This document shows positions 48,279 through 57,939 of a stretch of 64,000 nt of DNA, one piece after another. The notes beneath the pieces are model-generated. The model was not told where the DNA came from. It saw only the letters and a list, made by a program, of their open reading frames with translations, and searched no databases. A program made the position numbers and the translations under genes. The stretch is taken from NCBI RefSeq assembly GCF_004684085.1, contig NZ_SRHZ01000028.1, forward strand, positions 26,354 to 90,353, given 5' to 3'. Source of the stretch: Stenotrophomonas maltophilia (lineage in GTDB: Bacteria > Pseudomonadota > Gammaproteobacteria > Xanthomonadales > Xanthomonadaceae). The stretch's first letter is position 1, and every line of letters starts with the position of its first letter.

Positions 48279-49859
48279 TCAGGCTATGTCCGCTCGGCTT
48301 GTCCAGGCAGCCTGCATGCTGCTTTGCGCGCTGCCGGCTGCTGTCTCCAGGAGCAGCACACGTACGCAGTTCCCTTCGCAGTGCACTTTCCCTCCATAGG
48401 CTTGTGCGCGGGAGCTCAGACGTTCAATAGCCAGCCTTGTTGTGTCGACGAGCAGATCGCGATCAGGGTCCAGCAGTGCGATTCTGAGCAGAATTCCTTG
48501 TTGCCCCTTCAGTTTCCCGCAACGAGCACGTATCTGGATCTGTCCTTGTTCCTGCTTGAGCAGCAATGAGACGGCCTCGGTGAGAGTGCGGTAGGCCGCC
48601 AGCTGCAACGCAATACTCAGTCTGCAGGGATCCCCGGTCAGGAAGGGAGAAGTGACCCTGTGTGTCTGATTCCAGCTTTCACGAATGCCGCTGACCTGCA
48701 GGGCCAGGTAGAGGCCAACGTGCTCGACCTCGGTCGGATAGACCATGCTGGTCAATTCGCGGAACTGGCGGGAATGTGCGGTGGATGTGAGAAGTAGATC
48801 CAGAGCCGGCGAGTGATGGCCATGTGTCTTCAACAGGTCGGCTGTCCTGCTCAAGGAGGCTTCAATGCCATCCGCGATTCTCCTGAGATCCAGGGCACGC
48901 TCCCGTAGATCCATTTCGCTCGCCATATGAGCGGACCTTGATAGTCGAGCGGCCTGGTGCCCGTCTACGTCTCTACGCCCCCGCTGATGATAGTGCCGGC
49001 TGATACGTGAGCCGAGTGCCAGTAGCCCGGTGCCTGCAATGGCAATCAGCTGCTGTGTTGTGAAGGTTCGTTCATCGTATGAGCCAAGGAGGCCGGATGT
49101 AGGAGTAACCACTGCAATGAGAATGTTCAACAGGGGAACGCCAATGGCTGCTCCCTGCCAGCCATGAATACATGTCAACACGATCACTGGCAGCGCCATG
49201 GTCAACTGCAGACTTGTCTTGCTTGCATCCGACAAGCCTGGCGCCATTGCGGTAATCAGACCCAGCCCCAGCATTACTGCAAGAGCGGCGACTGTTGGAG
49301 GAGAGCGCCAGCGTCCCCATTCGTCCATTGCATGGCGCCTGCTCCAGAGAACTGCCAGTGGCGCAACCGTCAGGATGGCGATGTAGTCACCAAGGACGAA
49401 GCGTACGGCCCTTGTCGCAACCGGCACGCTTGAAGGGTTCTCTGAGAGCAGGTGAGCCAGTCCAAGTTTCAGGGCAGTGGCAATCACGGCGGCTGACACT
49501 GCGAGCGAAAGCAGCCATCCATCTGCCCTGGCAGTCATGAATTTTCGATGCGCATACACAACCAGAGCAACGGCTGGCAGCAGGAATGCCGAACCCAGGA
49601 TTACCCATGCCAGCCCATACTCATCTATCAACGGGTAGCGCAATTGTGCGAAGTACGCGTATTCGCCAATTAGCAGGTAGGGCCAGAGGCGAGGTGGACA
49701 CACAAGCAAAGCTGCTACACGAATGCCGGCAGGCAGGTAAAACTGGTCCAGCGAGACCCGCCAAGCGGCCCAACACGTAATCGCGTACATCACGGCAATC
49801 GCCAGCCCCAAGGGCCGCACGCGGAACGTCAGTTCAATTCCCCTCTTCCACCAATTCAA
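48279..49859 (-). CDS. MASE1 membrane sensor with an inactive kinase-like domain (copy A)
   Basis: Protein of 526 aa with eight or more N-terminal helices of the MASE1 type (LGLAIAVMYAITCWAAWRVSLDQFYLPAGIRVAALLVCPPRLWPYLLIGEYAYFAQ onwards). A kinase-like region follows (from SEMDLRERALDLRRIADGIEASL). Where a HisKA_3 kinase has LHDG, this has IADG, so the phospho-His is missing, and the N-box region (AAYRTLTEAVSLLLKQEQG) lacks Asn. The start is TTG 49859, supported by GGAGG 6 bases upstream and by alignment with copy B. Lower GC than copy B, which lies directly upstream. Confidence 0.8.
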   Translation of the reverse strand: MNWWKRGIELTFRVRPLGLAIAVMYAITCWAAWRVSLDQFYLPAGIRVAALLVCPPRLWPYLLIGEYAYFAQLRYPLIDEYGLAWVILGSAFLLPAVALVVYAHRKFMTARADGWLLSLAVSAAVIATALKLGLAHLLSENPSSVPVATRAVRFVLGDYIAILTVAPLAVLWSRRHAMDEWGRWRSPPTVAALAVMLGLGLITAMAPGLSDASKTSLQLTMALPVIVLTCIHGWQGAAIGVPLLNILIAVVTPTSGLLGSYDERTFTTQQLIAIAGTGLLALGSRISRHYHQRGRRDVDGHQAARLSRSAHMASEMDLRERALDLRRIADGIEASLSRTADLLKTHGHHSPALDLLLTSTAHSRQFRELTSMVYPTEVEHVGLYLALQVSGIRESWNQTHRVTSPFLTGDPCRLSIALQLAAYRTLTEAVSLLLKQEQGQIQIRARCGKLKGQQGILLRIALLDPDRDLLVDTTRLAIERLSSRAQAYGGKVHCEGNCVRVLLLETAAGSAQSSMQAAWTSRADIA

Positions 49860-50048
49860 CCCAAGCCTCCATTGCTCGTGACATGGCGGCGGCCCCATTG
49901 CTTGTTTGAACGCGCCATTGGGTGACAGTATCCATAGAAGCACGGGGGCGCAATCACACGAGCTGGACCGCCTTGGCGGGGGCAGGAGGGGGGGGCGAAC
50001 AAAGATCACCCTTGAGTAGTGATCTGCATCCCGTTTCTATGGGGGGTG

Positions 50049-51653
50049 TCAGGTTGAGGCCCGCGGAGCACCTGGATCGATGGAGCGTGTAAGTCCCCCC
50101 AAAGCTTCGGTAGCGCTCGCTTGGCCGGAATCTCCCGGCGCTTCCGTCAACACGATCCTGAGTCTGTTGCCACTCATGTCCATATGGCCACCATGCACAA
50201 GAATTCGGCCCAGCAACTGCTCATTTGCCAGCTCCGTGGTCCGGATTCCCAACGATTCGTTCCGACCCACGAGGGCTACGCAGATGAATACACCAGGCTT
50301 TCGGGCGAAATATCCGCAGCGGATACTGACCGAAATCTGTCCGGATTCGCATCTCAGTAGAAGTGATACCGCGTCAACCACGAGCCGGTAGGCCGCAAGC
50401 TGCAGGCCAACCCCGAGCGCGCAGGGATCACCCATCAACCTGGGTTGCCCGATGCGATGCGTGGCGTTCCATGCCTCACGCACCCCGCCGGCCTGCAAGG
50501 CCACATACAAGCCCAGCCGTTCCAGAGCGGCGGGATAGATCATGCTGGCCTGGGCCCGGAACAGGCGCGAATGTACCTCCGTGGTATGCCGCAGGCTGTC
50601 GGCTACTGCGTGATGGCCCTGCGCATGCAGCCAGTTCACCATTTCGTTCAGCGACAGGTCCATGCCGTCGCCCAGCTGGCGCAGATGGGCCGCGCGCTCA
50701 CGCAGGTCCATCTCGCTGACCAGATGTGAATTCCGTGCAAGCTGCAGGGCCGCTCTTCCATCTTCCTCGCGTAACCGGTGCTGGCTCTGGAAGTGGGTGA
50801 TGCGCGCGCCCAGCAGCAGCAGGGCGATGCTGGCGATGGCCATGGCCTGCTGGGTGGCGAAGGTGGCCGGATCGAATGCCGTCGGGTGGTCGGCAGGCGC
50901 GCTCAGGCCAAGAATCATGTTCACGGCGGCGACACCGATGGCCGCACCGCGCCATCCCAGCAGGCAGGTCAGGGCGATTGCGGGAATAGGCAGGATCAAC
51001 AACAACTGCAGCGAACCAGGGGCCGTGATCGAGGCGGGTACCGGCGTCGCCTGCAGGCCAATGACCAGCATGGCGCCCAGTGCCCCGACTGTGGCCGCAA
51101 CAGACCGGATCGTCCATTTTTCCTCGGCGCGGCGGATCCATAGCAATGCCAGAGGCGCGAGGATCAGGATGCCGGTGAAGTCGCCAAGCGCATAGCGCAA
51201 TACATTTGTGAGAAATGTCTCTTCATGCAAGGGGGCCCAGAGCAGGTACGAGATTCCCAGGTTGAGCAGACTGATGACCGTCGCGGCGCATGCCGCGATG
51301 GAGATCACGCCCACGATCGTGGTGCGTGCCAGCAGCTTTCGGTGCAGGCGCACGATCAGCATCACAGCAGGCATCAGGAATACCGAGGCGAGGATCACCC
51401 AGGTCAGGTTGTATTTGCTGATCAGGGGGATGCGCAGATGCGCGAAGTAGGCGTATTCACCAATCAGCAGGTAGGGCCACAATCGAGGCGGGCACAACAG
51501 CAATGCGGCCACCCGTACGCCAGCAGGCAGGAAGAACTGATCCAGCGACAGCTTGCGCGCCCCCCAGCAGGCGAGGGCATAGACCAGCGCCAGCGCCAGC
51601 CCCTGGGGGCTGACCCGTATCCTCACCAACAGACCGTCCTTCCACCACTGCAT
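50049..51653 (-). CDS. MASE1 membrane sensor with an inactive kinase-like domain (copy B)
   Basis: Tandem paralogue (534 aa) of copy A. MASE1 helices start LALALVYALACWGARKLSLDQFFLPAGVRVAALLLCPPRLWPYLLIGEYAYFAH. The kinase-like part begins SEMDLRERAAHLRQLGDGMDLSL, with Gly where LHDG has His, and the N-box stretch LAAYRLVVDAVSLLLRCESG lacks Asn. The rest aligns throughout with copy A. ATG 51653 has GGGGGAG 8 bases upstream. The two copies are about 190 bases apart on the same strand. No receiver or output domain is attached. Their role is unknown; scaffolding or sensing without phosphotransfer is inferred. Confidence 0.82.
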   Translation of the reverse strand: MQWWKDGLLVRIRVSPQGLALALVYALACWGARKLSLDQFFLPAGVRVAALLLCPPRLWPYLLIGEYAYFAHLRIPLISKYNLTWVILASVFLMPAVMLIVRLHRKLLARTTIVGVISIAACAATVISLLNLGISYLLWAPLHEETFLTNVLRYALGDFTGILILAPLALLWIRRAEEKWTIRSVAATVGALGAMLVIGLQATPVPASITAPGSLQLLLILPIPAIALTCLLGWRGAAIGVAAVNMILGLSAPADHPTAFDPATFATQQAMAIASIALLLLGARITHFQSQHRLREEDGRAALQLARNSHLVSEMDLRERAAHLRQLGDGMDLSLNEMVNWLHAQGHHAVADSLRHTTEVHSRLFRAQASMIYPAALERLGLYVALQAGGVREAWNATHRIGQPRLMGDPCALGVGLQLAAYRLVVDAVSLLLRCESGQISVSIRCGYFARKPGVFICVALVGRNESLGIRTTELANEQLLGRILVHGGHMDMSGNRLRIVLTEAPGDSGQASATEALGGLTRSIDPGAPRAST

Positions 51654-51705
51654 CCACGTGCTCCCCCCAGCTCCTGCCCTGATTATGTGGCTGGGAAGGG
51701 TCCCG

Positions 51706-52983
51706 CTACCACAACGCATCCCGCAGCTTGTACCACGACATCGCCGCCACCAGCAGTGGCGTGCGCAGCAGCCGGCCGCCGGGGAAGGGGGCATGTCGCA
51801 GGCGCTGGAACACGTCCAGGCGCTCGCTCTGGCCTGCAATGGCGGCGGCGATCACCTCGCCGGCCAGCCCGGCGGCGGCCACCCCATGGCCGGAGAACCC
51901 TTGTGCGAAGTACAGGCTGCCGTCCAGCCGGCCCCAATGCGGGGCGCGGTTACGGGTGATGTCCACATAACCGCCCCAGACCTGCTCCAGGGCCACGTCG
52001 GCCAGCTGCGGGAACACTTGGTGCATGCGCCGTTGCATCACGCCGCGCAGGCCGGGTGGTGGCAGCGCCGAATAGCTGGCGCGGCCACCAAACAGCAGGC
52101 GGTGGTCGTGGCTGAGACGGAAGTAGTCCAGTGCCCAGGCGGTGTCGGCCACGGCCATGTTGTTGCCGATCAGGGCGCGGGCGCGCTCGGCACCCAAAGA
52201 CGCGCTGGCGCCGATATAGGTGCCGACCGGCATGATCCGCCGTTCCAGCTCGGGCAGCAGGCCCTGCAGCCAGGCGTTGCCGGCCACCACCAGATGCGCG
52301 GCGCGCACGCTTCCCTGCGCGGTATGCAGGGTGGGCTGCGGTCCGCGTTGCACGCGGGTCACTGCGGAGTTCTCGTGGATCACCACGCCGGCCGCGCGCG
52401 CCGCATCGGCCAGTCCGCGGGCATAGGCCAGGGGCTGCAGGTGCGCGCTGAGCGGATCGAACATCGCGGCGCGGTAGCGCGGGCTGTCCAGCTGTGCGCG
52501 CAGGGCATCACGGTCCCACCACTGCATGGGGTAGTCGTAGTGGCGTTGCAGATGCTCACAGTTGGCCCGCAGGTCGCGCTCATGGCGTTCGCGGATCGCG
52601 ACGCTGGCGTGGCCCTCCACCCAATGGCAGTCGATGCCATGACGATCGATGCGCGTGCGCATCGCCTGCACCGCGTCGCGCGACCAGTCGAACAGGTGGC
52701 GCGCATCATCACGACCGAGCTGACGCTCCAGTTCGTCCACCTCGCAGCCATAGCCGACCAGCGCCTGGCCGCCGTTGCGACCGGACGCGCCCCAGCCGAT
52801 CCGCTGCGCCTCCAGCACCACCACGCGCTGGCCACGCGTAGCCAGTTCCAACGCTGCGGTCAGGCCGGTATAACCTGCGCCAAGCACTGCGACATCGGCC
52901 TGCACATCACCCTGCAGCGGGGGCAGCGCGGGCGGTTCGGGCAGGCTGGCGGCATACCAGCTGGGCGGGAAGGCACCGCTCAC
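51706..52983 (-). CDS. puuB: FAD-dependent gamma-glutamylputrescine oxidase, PuuB-like
   Basis: DAO-family flavoprotein (425 aa). The dinucleotide-binding motif is VAVLGAGYTGLTAALELATRG, followed by the RIGWGASGRNGGQALVGYG stretch seen in PuuB/OrdL proteins, and a C-terminal FAD contact FAQGFSGHGVAAAGLAGEV. It would oxidise gamma-glutamylputrescine to the aldehyde used by PuuC. The start is GTG 52983. It is divergent from puuD-puuA, so a shared promoter region separates them. Confidence 0.85.
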   Translation of the reverse strand: MSGAFPPSWYAASLPEPPALPPLQGDVQADVAVLGAGYTGLTAALELATRGQRVVVLEAQRIGWGASGRNGGQALVGYGCEVDELERQLGRDDARHLFDWSRDAVQAMRTRIDRHGIDCHWVEGHASVAIRERHERDLRANCEHLQRHYDYPMQWWDRDALRAQLDSPRYRAAMFDPLSAHLQPLAYARGLADAARAAGVVIHENSAVTRVQRGPQPTLHTAQGSVRAAHLVVAGNAWLQGLLPELERRIMPVGTYIGASASLGAERARALIGNNMAVADTAWALDYFRLSHDHRLLFGGRASYSALPPPGLRGVMQRRMHQVFPQLADVALEQVWGGYVDITRNRAPHWGRLDGSLYFAQGFSGHGVAAAGLAGEVIAAAIAGQSERLDVFQRLRHAPFPGGRLLRTPLLVAAMSWYKLRDALW

Positions 52984-53144
52984 CGCGCGCCTCGCGGGCG
53001 CAGTGCGGGAGAGGACGGCGGGGGAGGACGATCAGCATTCACCCGCATAGTTTCGCCGATGCGTGACTGCCATGGCGTGATGGCTAGGACTTGCCGCCTT
53101 CGTTGGCCGGCGGGTAACGTGTTCGCACGCCAAGGAGTTGTCCC

Positions 53145-53906
53145 ATGCGCCGCCTGCCCTGGGTGGGCCTGCCCACCGACAGTACCGTGCTCGGCCATCA
53201 CCGTTTCGCGGTGGCCGGCGAGAAGTACGTGCGCGCGCTGGCCGATGCCGCCGAAGTGACCCCGTTGGTGTTGCCGAGCCTGCAGCCTCCTTTGCCGGCT
53301 GGTGACTGGCTGCAGGGGCTCGACGGACTGTTGTTGACCGGCAAGGTCAGCAACATCGAACCGCAACACTACGGGGGCGGCCGCAGCTGGCCGGGCAATC
53401 CGCATGACCCGGCCCGTGATGCCAATGCCTTCGCGTTGCTGCACGAGGCTTTGGCGCTGGACCTTCCGGTACTGGCGATCTGTCGCGGCTTCCAGGAATT
53501 GAATGTGGCGCTCGGTGGCAGCTTGCACCCGCAGGTGCACGCGGTGCCTGGCTTGGCCGACCATCGCGAAGACCCGCAGGCGCCGGTGGAAGTGCAGTAC
53601 GGGCCGGCCCACGCGGTCACCCTGGCCGCCGATGGCTGGTTGGCGCAGTGGCACGGCTGTGACCGGGCGCAGGTCAATTCGGTGCACGGGCAGGGCATTG
53701 CCCGCCTCGCGCAGGGCCTGCAGGTCGAGGCCGTGGCCGATGATGGACTGGTCGAGGCGGCGCGCAGCCTGCACCATGGTTTCGTGCTCGGCGTACAGTG
53801 GCACCCGGAGTGGCGTGTCATGCAGGCGCCGTTCTATCACGCTATTTTCCGTGCGTTCGGCCAAGCTTGCCGGCAGCACCAACAGAACCGACTGGATTCC
53901 CGATGA
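53145..53906 (+). CDS. puuD: Gamma-glutamyl-GABA hydrolase, PuuD-like
   Basis: Class I glutamine-amidotransferase-fold hydrolase (253 aa) that frees GABA from gamma-glutamyl-GABA. The nucleophile is Cys113 in LAICRGFQELN and the His-Glu pair is in GVQWHPEW. LLLTGKVSNIEPQHYGG is typical of the PuuD/SpuA group. ATG 53145 has AAGGAG upstream. The stop overlaps the puuA start by 4 bases (ATGA). Confidence 0.9.
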   Translation: MRRLPWVGLPTDSTVLGHHRFAVAGEKYVRALADAAEVTPLVLPSLQPPLPAGDWLQGLDGLLLTGKVSNIEPQHYGGGRSWPGNPHDPARDANAFALLHEALALDLPVLAICRGFQELNVALGGSLHPQVHAVPGLADHREDPQAPVEVQYGPAHAVTLAADGWLAQWHGCDRAQVNSVHGQGIARLAQGLQVEAVADDGLVEAARSLHHGFVLGVQWHPEWRVMQAPFYHAIFRAFGQACRQHQQNRLDSR

Positions 53907-55297
53907 GTTCCCGAACGCGCCCGCGCAAGACGGCCACGCCCCCCGCACCGCAGGAAAGCAGCCTGCTGCGCTGGCTGAAGGAGCGGCGCATTACCGAGGT
54001 TGAATGCCTGGTGCCGGACATCACCGGCAATGCGCGCGGCAAGATCATTCCGGCCGACAAGTTCTCGCATGACTACGGTACACGGTTGCCGGAAGGCATC
54101 TTCGCCACCACGGTTACCGGCGAGTTCCCGGACGACTACTACGACCTGACCTCGCCATCGGATTCGGACATGATCCTGCGCCCGGACCCGGATACCGTGC
54201 GCATGGTGCCGTGGGCCACCGATCCGACCGCGCAGATCATCCACGATTGCTACACCAAGACCGGTGAGCCGCATGAACTGGCGCCACGCAATGTGCTGCG
54301 ACGGGTGCTGGATGCCTACACCGCGCTGGGCCTGCGGCCGGTGGTGGCGCCGGAGCTGGAGTTCTTCCTGGTGCAGAAGAACACCGATCCCGACTTCCCG
54401 CTGCTGCCGCCGGCCGGTCGTTCCGGACGGCCGGAAACGGCGCGCCAGTCCTACTCGATCGATGCGGTCAATGAGTTCGACCCGATTCTCGACCTGATGT
54501 ACGACTACTGCGATGCGATGAAGCTGGACGTGGACACGTTGATCCACGAGTCCGGCGCAGCGCAGCTGGAAGTCAACTTCACCCATGCCAACGCGATGGA
54601 CCTGGCAGACCAGGTGTTCCTGTTCAAGCGCACCATGCGCGAATCGGCGATGCGTCACGGGGTGTATGCCACCTTCCTGGCCAAGCCGATGGAGAACGAG
54701 CCGGGCAGTGCCATGCATATCCACCAGAGCCTGGTGCGGATCAGCGATGGGCAGAACGTGTTCACTGGCGAGCACGGCGGTGAGGATTTCAGCCCGCTGT
54801 TCGCCCATTACCTGGCTGGCCTGCAGAAGTACGTGCCGATGGCCATGGCGTTCTTCGCGCCGAACGTGAATTCCTACCGCCGGCTGGTGTTCGGCGAAGT
54901 CTCGCCAAGCAACGTGCACTGGGGCTTTGACAACCGCACCTGCGGCCTGCGTGTGCCGTTGGATACGCCGGAGAACATGCGCGTGGAAAGCCGCTTCGCC
55001 GGTTCCGACGCCAACCCCTACCTGGCGATGGCCGCGACCCTGGCCTGCGGCCTGTTGGGCATCCGCGAGCAGCTGGCACCGGATGCGCCGGTGACCGGCA
55101 GCGCCAAGGAACTGGGCTACAACCTGCCGCGCTCGCTGGGCGAAGCGCTGGACGGGCTGGAGCAGTGCAGCGAGCTGCAGGCGCTGCTGGGCGAGCGCTT
55201 CTGCCGCGCCTACATCTCGGTCAAGCGCAAGGAATACGAGACCTTCTTCCGTGTCATCAGCTCGTGGGAGCGCGAGTTCCTGCTGCTGAACGTCTGA
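53903..55297 (+). CDS. puuA: Gamma-glutamylputrescine synthetase, PuuA-like
   Basis: Glutamine-synthetase-family ligase (464 aa) that joins glutamate to putrescine with ATP. Features are VECLVPDITGNARGKIIPADKF, the Glu-rich VVAPELEFFLVQ, DTLIHESGAAQLEVNFTHANAM, the nucleotide stretch ENEPGSAMHIHQSLV and FGEVSPSNVHWGFDNRT. The N-terminus lacks the Tyr adenylylation context of GlnA, and the N-terminal sequence matches the PuuA/SpuB group. It is coupled to puuD and followed 93 bases later by potF. Confidence 0.9.
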   Translation: MSSRTRPRKTATPPAPQESSLLRWLKERRITEVECLVPDITGNARGKIIPADKFSHDYGTRLPEGIFATTVTGEFPDDYYDLTSPSDSDMILRPDPDTVRMVPWATDPTAQIIHDCYTKTGEPHELAPRNVLRRVLDAYTALGLRPVVAPELEFFLVQKNTDPDFPLLPPAGRSGRPETARQSYSIDAVNEFDPILDLMYDYCDAMKLDVDTLIHESGAAQLEVNFTHANAMDLADQVFLFKRTMRESAMRHGVYATFLAKPMENEPGSAMHIHQSLVRISDGQNVFTGEHGGEDFSPLFAHYLAGLQKYVPMAMAFFAPNVNSYRRLVFGEVSPSNVHWGFDNRTCGLRVPLDTPENMRVESRFAGSDANPYLAMAATLACGLLGIREQLAPDAPVTGSAKELGYNLPRSLGEALDGLEQCSELQALLGERFCRAYISVKRKEYETFFRVISSWEREFLLLNV

Positions 55298-55390
55298 GCA
55301 TCTGGAATAGAAAAATCCGCCGCCGGGGGGTAGGCTGGCACCCGTCGCCGGCCCCGCCGGCCTCCCTTTCCCGCATTACTGGAGCACCCG

Positions 55391-56500
55391 ATGAAGCTGC
55401 GTATCCTCACGCTCGGCCTGGCCTCGGCCATGCTTGCCGCCTGCAGCGGTGGCAACGGTGGCGCTCAGGACAGCCAGGTCCTGAACGTCTACAACTACAG
55501 CGACTACATCGCCGAAGACACCATTCCGACCTTCGAAAAGGAGAGCGGAATCAAGGTGACCTACGATGTGTTCGACAGCGATGAGATGGTCGAGACCAAG
55601 CTGCTGGCCGGCAACAGTGGCTACGACGTGGTGGTGCCGACCCTGAACTTCTTCGGTCGCCAGATCCAGGCCGGCGTGTTCCTGCCGCTGGACAAGAGCA
55701 AGATCCCGAACCTGGCCAACCTCGATCCGGCGGTGATGAAGCGCATCGCCACGCAGGACGAAGGCAACCAGTACGGCGTGCCGTACATGATCGGTACCAC
55801 CGGCATCGGCTACAACGTGGAGATGCTGAAGCAGCGCTTTGGCGGCAGCGCCGACATCGCCAACAGCTGGGATCTGGTGTTCAAGCCGGAAAACATCAGC
55901 AAGATGAAGGACTGCGGCGTGACCATTCTGGACACGCCGGCCGACATGATTCCGATTGCGCTGCATTACCTCGGCCTGGACCCGCACAGTGGCGACCCGG
56001 CCGAGCTGCAGAAGGCGGCGGACCTGCTGAAGTCGATCCGCCCGTACGTGCAGAACTTCCACTCCTCGCAGTACGTGGGTTCGCTGGCCAACGGCGGCAC
56101 CTGCCTGGTGGTGGGCTGGTCGGGTGACATCATCCAGGCCCGCGACCGCGCCGAGGAAGCCAGCAATGGCGTGCACGTGGCCTATTCGATCCCGAAGGAA
56201 GGTGCCCCGCAGTGGTTCGACATGCTGGCGATCCCGAAGGATGCCAAGCACCCGGAAGCGGCCTACGCGTTCATCAACTACCTGCTGCAGCCGAAGGTCG
56301 CCGCGGCCAACACCAACTTCATCCATTACGCCAACCCGGTGCCGACCGCGACCCCGCTGGTGGATGAGGCGATCCGTACCGACCCGACCATCTACCCGCC
56401 GGCCGACGTGGCCGAGAAGATGTTCACCTATTCGATCAACACGCCGGAGACTGACAAGCTCTACACCCGGCTGTGGACCGAGGTGAAGACCGGTCGTTAA
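55391..56500 (+). CDS. potF: Putrescine-binding lipoprotein PotF
   Basis: Periplasmic binding protein (369 aa) of a putrescine ABC importer. The lipobox is LAAC (Cys about residue 18). LNVYNYSDYIAEDTIPTFEKE is the classic PotF/PotD start, with polyamine-contact regions ATNSWDLVFKPE-like (ANSWDLVFKP) and GLVVGWSGDI-like (CLVVGWSGDIIQARDRA). ATG 55391 has CTGGAG 8 bases upstream. The matching permease and ATPase genes are 3 kb further on, after two unrelated genes. Confidence 0.92.
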   Translation: MKLRILTLGLASAMLAACSGGNGGAQDSQVLNVYNYSDYIAEDTIPTFEKESGIKVTYDVFDSDEMVETKLLAGNSGYDVVVPTLNFFGRQIQAGVFLPLDKSKIPNLANLDPAVMKRIATQDEGNQYGVPYMIGTTGIGYNVEMLKQRFGGSADIANSWDLVFKPENISKMKDCGVTILDTPADMIPIALHYLGLDPHSGDPAELQKAADLLKSIRPYVQNFHSSQYVGSLANGGTCLVVGWSGDIIQARDRAEEASNGVHVAYSIPKEGAPQWFDMLAIPKDAKHPEAAYAFINYLLQPKVAAANTNFIHYANPVPTATPLVDEAIRTDPTIYPPADVAEKMFTYSINTPETDKLYTRLWTEVKTGR

Positions 56501-56509
56501 GCAGCTCCG

Positions 56510-56534
56510 ATAGCGCCGGGCCACGCCCGGCGGC
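56510..56534. repeat. SMAG-type hairpin after potF
   Basis: ATAGCGCCGGGC-CAC-GCCCGGCGGC, a variant with ATAG for GTAG, between convergent potF and the monooxygenase gene. Confidence 0.65.
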
Positions 56535-56538
56535 TCCC

Positions 56539-57939
56539 TTATCCTGCGCCGGAGCCGGTACTCCCGCTCCGGCCCAGGTGCTGCAGGATGGCCGGCAGCA
56601 GGTCGCGTGCATCGCGGCCGCCGTTGCACAGGAACGACGAGCTCATCCGCTGCAGGTTGTGCATGCCGATGAAGAACAGCCCCGGCTGCGGGGAAACACC
56701 AAACTCGCCGAGCGGATAGCCGTGCGCATCCAACGCGTCCTGCACGTCGAGCCAGGGCCATTCGGCGACGAAACCGGTGGCCAGCACCACCGAGCGGATG
56801 CCTGTGGCCTGCAGATCCAGCTCGCCCGGGGACGGTTGCGGCTCCCAGTGCAGATAGACCTCTTCGGGAATGTAGCGGGCATCGTCGGTGCGCGGTTCGG
56901 GCCGTGTGGCGTAGTACGCGCTGGCCAGCGAATCGAGATAGGCGTATTCGGCTCGCGTCGCATCAATTGCGGTGCGCAACTGCGGGCGGACATCAGCGAA
57001 GCGGGCGATGTTTCCATTGAATTCCTGCAACCGGCCCAGCAGCCTGATGCCAGCTCGGTGCATCGCCAGCAGGCTGATCGAGCTGCCCAGGCCGGCGCTT
57101 CCCTTGCCGGAGATCAGCGGGAACTCCGCGGTGCGGGCCTTGCGCAGCGCATCCGGTTGTCCGGCCAGTACGGCGGCCGCTTCACTCACATGCTGGTGGA
57201 TGCGCCCGGCCATGTCCCACCAGGTCATCGAGTCCTTGCCGCGCAGCCGGCGGGTATGCGAATGACGCTGGGCCAGTGACCAGTACACGTTGCGACCGCT
57301 GTCGCGCAGGTCCTGGGCGATCTGCGCGCCGGACTGCCCACCCCCGATGACCAGTACGGCGCCATCGGGCAGCTGGCGGGCGCTGCGGTAGTCGCCGGAG
57401 TGCAGCGCCGTAAGGCCTGGCTCGGGTGCGAACGGGACCCGGGGCATCCGCGCGCGGCGGTATTCACCGGTGGCGACCACTACAGCGCGGGCGTGGACCA
57501 GCCCCTGGCTGCTGTCGATGGCATAACCGCCGGACTCAGGCCTGACCCGCTGTACCACGCATCCCTCGCTGATCGGCAACGCGCGCTCGTCGGCATAGTC
57601 GCGCAGCCGCCGGATCACCTCCGGGGCACCCATGAAGCCGTCCGGGTCATCGCCGGCATAGGCATGACCGTGCAGGGCCATCGTCGCGTTGGCGGTGTTG
57701 GTCTGGAACGACTCCCAGCGCCGCTGCCAGCTGGCGCCCACGGTTTCGGCCTCCAGCACGCGATGCTCGACGCCGGCCTCCTGCAGGAGCGCGCTGAGAG
57801 ACAACCCAGCCTGGCCGGCGCCGACGATGACCAACGGGAGCCTCGCAGGCAGCGAGTCCGGCAGGCGGGACGGGAAAGGGGAGGGGCTGTCCGGGGAAAT
57901 CACCAGGGTGGGTCCATGCAAGGCCTTGATCCGGGCCAT
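56539..57939 (-). CDS. Flavin-dependent monooxygenase/oxidoreductase (CzcO/TrkA-like)
   Basis: Two-dinucleotide-binding flavoprotein (466 aa) of the flavin monooxygenase/NAD(P)-binding superfamily. The FAD motif is LPLVIVGAGQAGLSLSALLQEAG; the NADP motif is VLVIGGGQSGAQIAQDL; FVAEWPWLDVQDALDAHGYPLG is near the end. Its normal name in databases varies (CzcO, TrkA). The ATG at 57939 is tentative; in-frame codons upstream read into a Pro/Arg-rich, non-conserved stretch. It lies between potF and potGHI on the opposite strand. No evidence ties it to polyamines. Confidence 0.8.
   Translation of the reverse strand: MARIKALHGPTLVISPDSPSPFPSRLPDSLPARLPLVIVGAGQAGLSLSALLQEAGVEHRVLEAETVGASWQRRWESFQTNTANATMALHGHAYAGDDPDGFMGAPEVIRRLRDYADERALPISEGCVVQRVRPESGGYAIDSSQGLVHARAVVVATGEYRRARMPRVPFAPEPGLTALHSGDYRSARQLPDGAVLVIGGGQSGAQIAQDLRDSGRNVYWSLAQRHSHTRRLRGKDSMTWWDMAGRIHQHVSEAAAVLAGQPDALRKARTAEFPLISGKGSAGLGSSISLLAMHRAGIRLLGRLQEFNGNIARFADVRPQLRTAIDATRAEYAYLDSLASAYYATRPEPRTDDARYIPEEVYLHWEPQPSPGELDLQATGIRSVVLATGFVAEWPWLDVQDALDAHGYPLGEFGVSPQPGLFFIGMHNLQRMSSSFLCNGGRDARDLLPAILQHLGRSGSTGSGAG

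Noticed and set aside
49975..50048. Poly-G stretch near 49980-50048 as a phase-variable tract
   Set aside because: The G-runs are intergenic and interrupted; no promoter spacing or coding effect could be argued.
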